From positions 17,868,267-17,932,266 of the forward strand of contig OY540809.1 in NCBI GenBank assembly GCA_961205875.1: a stretch of DNA of 64,000 nt. The letters run 5' to 3'. Positions 45,837-55,378 of this stretch are shown one piece after another. The notes beneath the pieces are model-generated. The model ran no database searches. It was given only the letters and a program-made list of their open reading frames with translations, and was not told where the DNA came from. How positions within the stretch are numbered: position 1 is the stretch's first letter; each line of letters starts with the position of its first letter. Both the position numbers and the translations under genes were made by a program. The stretch is from Sialis fuliginosa. Taxonomy: Eukaryota; Arthropoda; Insecta; Megaloptera; Sialidae.

Positions 45837-47452
45837 AGTAAAGTTCTGGGGTTTTCTACAGGACTTGTAAATCTTAGTTCCAGGGCTTCATGGGCGTCTT
45901 CTTCATTTAATACCTTTGTATTTCTATTTCTAAATTTCTTAATGTATTTACAGTAGATTAGTATAATTATTATAATTACAAAGATATATTAATATTAATT
46001 AATGTCCATAGGCTAATATTGTCAAAATGGATTGGTCTTTCTGGTATTGAATTAATTTGATTTTTCTGAATTTCCAAAGCATTTTGTAGATGTTCTTTTA
46101 AATTTACTGTATTTAGCCTTATTGGTTTGTAACTTATATTTAGATTATTATTGCTGCTAATAATATTTTCAAAATTTAACAAAGGTAATTCTATATTTCT
46201 ATATTTTGTTTTGCTGTTTTGGTATGTTTTTATTTTCATATTATTAATAATTATTTCACATTTTGAGTCTAGCTCTAATAAATAAGTTCCTTTAATTGGG
46301 ATATTGTTTTTATCATTACCACATTTTTGTATAGCAATTAAAGTTTTAGGAGATATAATCAACCATTTGTATACAATTATTAATTTCTTTAGAATACTTT
46401 AGTAGTTGCACTTCGCAGGGTAATTCTTCTTCTTGTAACTCTGTAGGGTTGTTTTCTTTACATATAAACTCTTGGGGACTAATTTCTTGACATGATGAGT
46501 TGAGGAACGAGTAGTTTTGCTCATTCAATATTAAAAAGGTAGAATGTGGAAGGATGGGTTTGTAATCAATTTTACTAGGAGTAGATAGTGGGTATAAATG
46601 ATAATAATTATAATTTTCATTCTCTACTATAGGTATTTCTATTATAAATATTATTTGATTATTTTTATTGTAGGCTTTTATTTCAATTATTTTTTCAAAT
46701 AACAAAATATTTCTTAGTGTTGGTTCAAAGGGTAGTTTATTTGATGAAAGTTGTTTTGTTATTGTTTGAATTTCATTTAATAAGTCATTGGGTTCAGTTA
46801 TTGAATTGTGGAATGTATTTAATTTTGCGAATGTAATTGCGACTTCTATTCTTTCTAAAATGTCGTATATCAACTGAAAAGCTGTTATTATTTGAGATGC
46901 TACTATTTGAATTGTTAAATACTGTTGTGTATCAATGTTTATTAATTCTACATTCTTTAATGTATGTTTGATTCTCATTATGTGATTTTTTAGAATAATT
47001 TGATTGTGTGAAAGATTCTGAGTCATATCTTTAAATTTTTTCTTTGAATGTTGGAGAAGTGTGATATGTTCACTTACAGTATTCTTTATTTTGGTTTGAT
47101 CGTTAGATAAATCTGTTATCATTTTATCATATCTGTTTGCATCATTTTGGTCAAGGTTTCCGGTTATTGATTTTATTAATGTTCCAAATCCATCAATAAG
47201 TCCTCTTTTATTTCTTTTATTTTTGTTTAAAGGGTTTATTTGAGTTGTTATTTTATTTTCTAGCATGTCCATAAGATTATAGGAGTTGAAAAATTCTCTT
47301 TTATAGCTTTGTGTTTTTCTGTTATTGTTATTGAAAGCATTCTTAAGGTTATTGGATTGTTCTTGTAAGGTTTTAAATTCAATGGTTAAGTTGGTAATGT
47401 CAAATATCTGGATGAAGGACCAGTAGTCTATTTTATTATGGGCATTTCCCAA
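45833..47452 (-). pseudogene. env: env (fusion-type envelope glycoprotein) of the errantivirus-like element, disrupted
   Basis: The region 47,452-46,346 gives 368 codons. It contains a furin-type RNKR cleavage site near 47,205 followed by a Gly-rich segment typical of errantivirus/baculovirus F-type envelopes, then coiled-coil-like heptads. A frameshift near 46,350-46,360 moves the frame to 46,362-45,976. A second shift near 45,980 is needed to reach a membrane segment rich in Ile/Leu/Val and a basic cytoplasmic tail ending at 45,833. The N-terminus is poorly defined, because env is normally expressed from a spliced RNA whose donor I did not identify. The lesions make it non-functional here. 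Confidence 0.8.
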
Positions 47453-50400
47453 TTTTAGAGGTAGTAGTCCAGGGTTGTCGTTTAATTTGAGAAAGGTGGA
47501 GTAAGTCAGTCCGTAGTTGCAACAGGTGAAGAATCTGCAACAATCGAGGCTTTCTTAATTCTTTAATGTGAACTATTTCTTTCTTTTGCGTCTTTTCGTG
47601 TATTAATTCAACTAAATTGTGTTCAAGGAGATTTATAATTTTATATGGTCCGACGAATTTATTGCATTTTTTATTTCGTTTTATGGGGTTTTGTTTGAAT
47701 ACTATTTGTCCTAAATAAAATTCATTACTTTTATCGCCTAAGATATTTATTTTTGAGATCACTTTTTCTTTTTTATCCTGTAGTTTCTTATTAATATTTT
47801 CATAAACATGAGTTAGTTTTTGTTTATGATTTTCTACATAATCAGTATAAAATGTTTTTGGTATAAAAATTTCGTTTGGGTTTCTTGAGTTTGTGTGTCC
47901 AAATGTTAGTTCAATGTGTGGAATTATTGTATCCAAGTATTGCGTAATTCATTAGATTTTCGCCTTTTGGGTAAATTTCTTTTAGTATTCTTAAGTGTTC
48001 TATTATTGTTGAGTAGAATCGCTCGACTATGCTATTTGATTCATGATATTTTGGGGTTGTGAAATGTATGTTTACTTTATGTAAGTTTAACATTTCCTTC
48101 ACGGTTTCATTATTGAATTCACTTCCATTATATATTATTAAACTTTCAGGCACTCCAAAAGATGTAAAATATTTTATTAGGGCGTTACTAATATGTATGA
48201 CGGTTTTTCCAGTAATATGAATTGCTTGTGCAAATTTTGAGAATGCGTCTACTAAAGTTAGATAATTTCTTTTATCATGTATATGTAAAAATGTCAATAT
48301 GTATTATTTGGAATGGTTTGGATGCCGTTTCTGTCAACATCAGGGATGTGTAAGGTAATTTCCTCGCGTATTTTGTTCTTTGACAATTGTGACAATTATT
48401 AATATAATTAGTTATGGATATTTTCATATTTTTCCAATAATAGTTTTTATGTAGATATTCTAATGTTTCTGTGATTCCTTGATGATTTGTTTTTCCTTCA
48501 TGGTGGTTTCTTATTAATAACAATTGTTTTTCTTTATCAGTTACTGTGTTTATTAGTTTTAAACATCTAATTAATGTAGGGCCATTTTCAGAAGTGTTTA
48601 AGATAAGTTTCGTTAAAGCTTTTATACAAATTATCTGTGCGGAAGTATATAAAATAAGTTTTATTATTTATTGTATGTTCTTTTAGAAAAGTCAATATCA
48701 AGTTTTCATTATTTGTTTCGGGTAATTCAACTGTTATAATTTTATGATCTTCTTCTGTTTTTTGATTTACTATTAATTTATTATATAGTCGGGGGTATAC
48801 TAATATTTGGTTTATTTTGTTATTTATAATTTCGTCTACTATTTTTATTCCAGTATTGGTTGTTTCATTGTATGTGTAATGTTGTGTAGTTATACCAGTG
48901 TCGTCGTCGGGTTGTATATCAGGGGGTCTAATTTGTATGTCTGATATAATTTCTATTTGAGGTACTCTTCTTTCAGTTATCGGGGCATTATCTAATGCAG
49001 GTTTTTCTGCTAAGTTTCTCAAATATTCTAGTGTCTCTTGATTTATGTCACCTGGGTTATTGATTATAGATTCATTTTCCATTGTATTAATTTTAATCCT
49101 TGAAAGTGCGTCTGCATTAGTATTTAACTTTCCTTTTTTATAAATAATATCAAAATAGAATTCTTTCAATTTTAGTCTCCATCGAACTAATTTTGAATTC
49201 GGTTCGCGTAATTTGTAAAACCAAACAAGGAGTCTCGAATCGGTGTATATAGTGAATTTTTGTCCAAATAAATAGGGTCTAAAACTATGGCAAGTAGCTC
49301 ATTTTCTATCACGCTGTATTTTTGTTCGGATACGTTAAGGGTTCGTGATGCATAAGCTATTGGTTTATCAGAACCTATTACTCCTTGGGATAATATTGCT
49401 CCTAAAGCTACGTTTGAAGCATCCGTTGTTAAAATAAATTCTTTAATAAAGTAGTGTATTGTAGTATAGATGCATTTGTTAGTAAATTTTTACAGATATC
49501 GATAGCGTCTAAGAAATTTTTATCGTGAATTACTTTCTGTCCTTTTTTTAAACATTGTGTTAAGGGGTTTGTGATCTTAGCGAAGTCTTTAATAAACTTT
49601 CTATAATAACCTATTAATCATAAAAAGTTTTTTATCTCTTTTGGTGTTTTGGGAATAAGGAAGTTCTTAATTACTCGTATTTTGTCTGGGTAAGGTTTTA
49701 CTCCATACCGTGTTATGACATGTCCTAGGTAGTTGGTCTCTTTCCTTAAAAATTCAGATTTGTCGATTTGTATTTTAAGGTTAGATCTTCTTAATCGTTC
49801 AAACACTGATCTTAGTCTATCCATATGTTCTTGTAGCGATGTACTAAATATTACTATGTCATCTAGGTAGACAAGGCATGTTTCGTTTTGTAAGCCTCTT
49901 AATACGTTATCCATTACTCTTTGAAAAGTGGAGGGGGCCTTTTTTAAACCGAATGGCATACGTTTAAATTCGTAGTGGCCATTTTCCGTTGAAAAAGCTG
50001 TTTTTTGTACGTTGTCCGGATTCATTTCGATTTGATGAAATCCGTTTGCTAAGTCCAAAGTTGTAAAATATTGGCTTTTTCCAAGTTTATCCAGTATATC
50101 TGTGATGTTTGGTAGTGGGTATTTGTCGTCAATGGTTTTTTCGTTCAATTTTCTATAGTCTATTACCATTCCCCATTTCTGTTTATTTGATGCGTCTTGT
50201 TTTTTTGGGACTATCCATATTGGGCTAGACCAGGGTGATGTGGAATGCTGGATTATGTTTTGGTTTAGTAATTTCTTTATTTGTTCTATAACTTCAGCTT
50301 TATGTACTTCTGGGTATCGATATGTTTTTGTGAATATTGGTGTACCCTCTTTTAGTTTTATTTTATGTGTTATTTCATTGGTGAATGTCAGGGGTGTATT

Positions 50401-51190
50401 CTCATCATAGAAAATGTCTTGATATTCTCTACATAGTTTCTTTAAAATTAATTTTTCTTCGATGTTACAATGTTCTAATCTAAGCTTTTGTAAATCTATT
50501 CTAGGGATATCTCCTTCGTTTGGTATTGGGTTAAGATCTCTTGAATTTTGAACAAAATTTATTTCGTCTTCGTTTATAATTTCTACTTCAAGGGGTTTGT
50601 TTATTGTAATTCTAGCTATATTCATTCCTGTGTTTACTATAGTTGTAATTATATGATAGTTTTCTGCAGTTACTACTGCTTGGGGTAATTATATATTATT
50701 TCCTAAATTTATGTATTCTTAAACTGCGGTTCCTTCTTTCACAGTTACAGGTAATGCTATTACTTGTTCGGTTCTAGGGGGTATTGTTATTGTAATGTTA
50801 TGTTGATTTAATATCTTCCTTAATTGTATCAATTCTTCATCTTCGTAATAAATGGGGATTTGTGCGTGTGGTGATATTAATAGTTCTCTAGTTAAATCTA
50901 TTGAGAAATTTAATTGTTTTAATAATCTATTCCTATCAATCCTTCGTATTTATTACTGAATTTAAATAAATGGAATTTGTGTGTATCTTTTACTTGGAAT
51001 ATGTCGAATGCGGGTATTACCATAGCTTCCTTATGTTGGCTTACGCCGTGGGCTGTTCTTATATTGAACTCTTCATGGAATATGTAACTAGGGTAATATC
51101 TTCGTGCTATTTCGGGGCTTACTAAACTACGTGTGCTTCCGGTGTCTATTAAAAAGTTCGCGTTAAGTTGGGGTATATATATATATGGTA
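47436..51190 (-). pseudogene. pol: pol (protease, reverse transcriptase, RNase H, integrase) of the errantivirus-like element, disrupted
   Basis: In order on the minus strand: aspartic protease DTGS at 51,146-51,135; reverse transcriptase at 50,625-49,618 with YLDD near 49,865; RNase H around 49,560-49,140; integrase HHCC finger at 48,523-48,370; integrase core at 48,297-47,911; and a C-terminal module with GPYKI near 47,650. Pol lies in the -1 frame relative to gag. Lesions visible: a frameshift near 50,920, stops at 50,719, 50,689 and 49,618, a frameshift near 49,450, a small deletion near 49,290, and frameshifts near 48,590, 48,290 and 47,930. The second catalytic Asp of the integrase D,D(35)E triad is Tyr; the 35-residue spacing to the Glu confirms the position. 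It is clearly inactive. Confidence 0.9.
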
Positions 51191-51394
51191 AATTAATTTT
51201 AGGGAAATTAAAGTTTATTATGGTGGGATTTTTATTGGTTTGTTCCGTCGAAAATTTATGTTTTGATTATTTTCAATAAATTCATTTCCTCCAAAATCAT
51301 TGTTTTCAGTTTCATATCTGAATTCGTTATTATCCACTATGGGCCAGGAGACCCTGTTCTATTGCCAAAAGTCCAGAAGTTATCCTTTTTAATT

Positions 51395-51895
51395 AAAATT
51401 CATTTTATAAGGTTTTTTTTTGACGCTGATTTCAAATTTTTAATAAAAATTAAAAAATTCAAAATGGCGGAACCAATATGGCGACTAATATATTTCAAAA
51501 GTTCTCTAATTTAAATAAAATTCATTTTATAAGGTTTTTTTTTGGACGCTGATTTCAAGTTTTTAATAAAAATTCAAAATGGCGGAACCAATATGGCGAC
51601 TAATATATTTCAAAAGTTCTCCAATTTAAATAAAATTCAATTTGTAAGGTTTTATTGGGACGCTGATTTCAAATTTTTTATGAAAATTTAAAAATTCAAA
51701 ATGGCGGATCCAATATGGCGACCAAGATATTTCAAAAGTTATCCGATTTTAATAAAATTCATTTTATAAGGTTATATTGGGACGCTGATTTCAATTTTTT
51801 ATAAAATTTAAAAATTCAAAATGGCGGATCCAATATGGCGACCAAGATATTTCAAAAGTTATCCAATTTAAATAAAATTAATTTTATAAGGGTAA
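51395..51895. repeat. Tandem array, ~120-bp unit, about four copies
   Basis: Units begin at TTCATTTTATAAGG near 51,399, 51,520, 51,635, 51,758 and a partial near 51,878. Each contains GACGCTGATTTCAA and AATGGCGG then CCAATATGGCGAC. Spacings run 115-123 bp because of small indels in T-runs. The array lies inside the Transib-like element, next to its left end. Confidence 0.85.
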
Positions 51896-53260
51896 GCATG
51901 CGGTGTAAAAAATAAGAATCTAAATACAAGTAATCTCCTCACAACAATCCATAACAAAGTTTCGCTGTAACACTATGAATGAAACTAATTGCAACCCTTC
52001 ATCCGTGACAAGGGATGAAATAAATTTTTTTTTTTTATTACTATAAATAATTGTAAATATCTTGGATCTTACAATTAGTTAAAAATTGCATAAACCCACC
52101 CACTGACTACCCGGGCCATTAGGGGTTGAGTGTCCATTTTTTTTTTATTGAAGACTATTTTGTCCAAATTCACCTGTGTAACTAAAGAATCTATGCAGAT
52201 AAACATATCAAAAACCCACCCTCGTCCACCTTTTACGCTATTAGGGGTTGAAATTTTAATTTTAATTGAATATTATTTTGTCCGAATTTACCTTAATATC
52301 GTAAAAAATATGTAAATAAATATATCATAATTTTGAAAATTAAACACCAATAACCCCCCCCCCCCCATCTCTTAGGGGTTGAATTTTCGAAAATGCTATT
52401 TGTCTTGTACAATATATGGGCAATGTTTCATTCGAGTGAATACAAACAAATTTTTTTCGACATATAAACTTTTCCACCCCCTTGCACCCCTTGGTAGTTT
52501 AATTTTGGGAAATACTTATGTAAATACTAGTTTTATTATTTGTATTATAGAGTATTCATTTTAAGTTTCAAGTAAATCCAACCAAAAAATATTTTCCCAT
52601 TCAAAATTTTACACCCCTTTTTACCCCCGTAGGGGTTGAATTTAGAAAAATATTTTCTTAATGGGTGCTTAGATCATAAAAGGAAGACACCCCTCAAATT
52701 TCACGGCCCAGAGAAAGTTTGTACACTCGTAATACTATATTCGTTTATACAATGTGAAATAAATATGTACATTGTACAAATCATTCTTGTACGTTTAGAA
52801 GAGTTTCACAGTCAAGCAAATGAAAACGGGCAAAAAGGGGCAGATCTAGGCTGAAGTGCACATCCTAGAGAAGACATTTGTGGGTCTCATTACTTAATAC
52901 AAGGCGGTATCTTTCGGTATTCGCAATCGGCAGCAGGTGCTTTGCTGAAAAATCTTGTTTTTTTATACTAAAAATGTGGTTTTACTTCAGTAAAACTGAA
53001 AATAACGCATTCATGTGACATTTAAAATAATTTTTGAACTTCCACGAATGAAATAATCCAAATATACGGCTTGGAATTTATGACTTTACAATAAATATTA
53101 CATTTTACAAGCGACAGTGACATACATTTTTTTATACATTTTTCAACTTTGCGCCCCTGTCATTTGAACAGGAATTGATTAATCAACATGTAATTGTCAT
53201 CATAACTACTTCAATTAATACCGAATTCAGTGGTCTAATTCGTTTTCTCAAATTCGAAAG
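51896..53260. other. Interior of the Transib-like element, no gene
   Basis: The phrase TTAGGGGTTGAA recurs with C-rich runs (about 52,120, 52,240, 52,373 and 52,631), suggesting a second, looser array of ~125-250 bp spacing. The small frames here have no recognisable product. Confidence 0.5.
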
Positions 53261-54365
53261 TGGACTTTTGGCCACAGAACAGGATCTCCTGGCTCATAGT
53301 GTTATCGTGGGAATTAAGTTGTTCGTTGTTTTCGTATGGGGTTTCTTCTGTTTCGTACTCTATATTTTGTAAATATAGTTTATTAACTTGTTGTCTACTA
53401 TTACTTGACGATGTATCCATTGGTACAGGGGCATATGGGTTTTGACTTTGTGTGAATTGTTGTGGTCGATTTATATTTCTAGTCCGAATTGAAGGTGAAT
53501 TATAAAAGCTTCTGTATTGTTGAGGTCTCATAAATCTTTGTTCATTTTGTCTGATCTGACTTTGACTTTGATTGAAAAAGGGGTGTCTTTGTACTGGAAA
53601 ATTGTTTGTATTTGATCTCCATGGATTAGTATTATTATTTATATTATGATTGAAGGTTTGGGGTGTTTGATTAAAAGTTTGGGGTCTTTGGAAATTGTTA
53701 AAAAATGGTCTTTGAAACGTTTGAAAAGGTTTATTAAATTATGAAAATTGTGGTCTTTGGTGTGGGTGTGAATAATTGGGTGTATGTGTGTTTTTAACTG
53801 CCGGTTGTATTTTGTGTATTGGTCTATAGGAACTTTGGTTATTTAAATAATTACTGCGATTCTGACTATACAAGAAGTTTTCTTCTTCTATAACGTATGA
53901 CATGACTTTTTCTAGATTTTCCGGATTTCGTAATCTTATATTATTTTGGATTTGACCAGTTAAACCTCTAGTAAACGTTTTCAATGCAAAGTCCTGGCAT
54001 CTCATACCAAAATTATAAGGTGTATCGCCTTAAGTGGGATGTAATGCAATCAGATCCTGAATTAAACAATTGATATTTCGTTGGTCTCCAAAACTCAATT
54101 TTAATAAATCTTTAATTTGTGTCCATGATCTAAGATCTAAACGTGACCCAATTAAACTTAGTGCACGTCCTGATAATTTACCAGTTATAGCTCTCAATAT
54201 GAAATTCTTTATGGCTTGGTCTTCATAATTAAAAGTACCAATTAAACTTTCACAACTATCTAAAAATATATTCAATATATGGGGGTTTCCATCGTATTGT
54301 GGAATGGTGTCTACGTATAGTTTCAATAATTGATAATTTAAAGTGGGTGGACTTGTGGTTGCCAT

Positions 54366-54861
54366 TTCTACTAATGTTATTGTAGTTATCTTATTAATTA
54401 TCTAGTTTATTTCTTTGTCTTTGTCTGTAGTTGGCATTCAATAATTATATATATTTTTATTTTTCTTGTATTGAATGAAAATTACATTTCTTTAGGGATT
54501 ATATATAGGGATAATAATATTGAACTTACATTAATATTTCGTTCAGTTTCATCTTAATCTAGGCTGGTCTCAGCGATGTGTGTCTGCTACAGGTTCTGAG
54601 AATTTGGCGATTTGTGTCCTCGTTCTCGTTCTTGGGGTGAGTATGTTGTTGGAACTTCAGCGATTTGTGTCGTCAGCTCCGTGGGTGGTATCGTGAGTTT
54701 GGCGATGTTGTCCTTGGTCTCGATGGGTGTAATTGTTTTCTCCCTCAGTTTCTTCTTCTGGTACCACTTTATTTTTATGTGTTCAAATTTGACTATTAAC
54801 CGTAAAAACAGGACGAATTTATCGCGATTTTTGTCGATTTTTTTTTAGTCAAATCCTACCG
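54366..54861 (-). other. Leader between primer site and gag of the errantivirus-like element
   Basis: The untranslated leader is about 496 bp. The plus-strand frame at 54,612-54,848 is a shadow. The stretch would normally carry the packaging signal and env splice donor, neither of which I can pinpoint. Confidence 0.5.
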
Positions 54862-54872
54862 CGACTGCGCCA
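54862..54872 (-). other. Primer-binding site, tRNA-Ser type
   Basis: On the minus strand it reads TGGCGCAGTCG directly after the 5' LTR. It is the complement of the CGACTGCGCCA end expected for tRNA-Ser, as used by the 17.6/297/ZAM group of errantiviruses. Confidence 0.8.
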
Positions 54873-55029
54873 GTTATGTTTGGGCTCCAGGAAACAGAGT
54901 TTTTAAAAACAATTACGATTGACAAGTACTATGTTTATTGTTTAATATTCAAAACAAATATGTCTTACAAATATATTACAATCACTTATATACTAAATCC
55001 TTATCACATTAATTTCTAAATATAGTTTT

Positions 55030-55233
55030 TGTTGAAATATGGACAACTTATTCTATGTTATGTTGGTATCACTGTATATGTTTGATCTATGTAATGTATA
55101 TGATTTGTAGTCGTTGTTGTAACTGACGAAGTCACGAAGAAAGTGTACTATTTTGCTCCATATATTTTTTCTCTAAATAAATTACATAAAAAGCTAACTT
55201 GTTATTGTGTTATTAAAATACGCCAAAACAACA
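55030..55233 (+). repeat. 5' LTR of the Copia element
   Basis: 204 bp, TG...CA, identical by eye to 59,204-59,407. It contains CTCTAAATAAATTACAT near its 3' part as a possible polyadenylation signal. Confidence 0.93.
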
Positions 55234-55252
55234 GGTTATGGGCCCAGAGCGC
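55234..55252 (+). other. Copia primer-binding site, internal initiator tRNA-Met
   Basis: GGTTATGGGCCCAGAGCGC directly follows the LTR. It is the complement of the anticodon-stem region of initiator tRNA-Met, not of a tRNA 3' end. Copia is known to prime from a cleaved half of this tRNA. Confidence 0.88.
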
Positions 55253-55378
55253 AACCGTATAAAGTATTTAAAAGTGTTTACTCCGTTAACTGAACATAAA
55301 GTGAGGTTAAGTGAGCACGAGGTGTAACAATCGAAAATATATTATTAACAATTATCGCAAGTCCGTTCTCACAAGAAG

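Larger units (their letters stand above)
51335..53301. mobile_element. Transib-like non-autonomous DNA transposon
   Basis: The ends are CACTATGGGCCAGGAGACCC and, on the opposite strand, CACTATGAGCCAGGAGATCC; the inverted repeat is about 41 bp with five or six mismatches. TTATC lies directly outside both ends (51,330-51,334 and 53,302-53,306). A 5-bp duplication plus a CACWATG start are the hallmarks of Transib, the RAG1-related superfamily. The gag frame is restored when it is removed. No transposase is recognisable in its 1,967 bp; the left part is a ~120-bp tandem array. Confidence 0.83.
51218..54365 (-). pseudogene. gag: gag of the errantivirus-like element, two stops and a Transib-like insertion
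   Basis: It starts at ATG 54,365. In-frame stops lie at 54,030-54,032 and 53,739-53,741, with the same frame continuing beyond each. The sequence is interrupted at 53,306/51,335 by a DNA transposon. The frame resumes exactly on the far side and ends at 51,218, giving about 391 codons in all. The N-terminal part is the capsid-like region. The C-terminal part is rich in Asn, Gln, Pro and Phe, with no CCHC knuckle, as is common in errantivirus Gag. Confidence 0.85.

Noticed and set aside
51896-53260. Transib transposase inside the 51,335-53,301 element
   Set aside because: No frame over 83 codons and no recognisable RAG1-like catalytic core were seen, so it is treated as non-autonomous.
53235-53301. 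Gag C-terminal residues encoded through the CACTATG end
   Set aside because: The frame from 53,301 down to 53,235 is transposon sequence read through; the real gag continues on the far side of the insertion.
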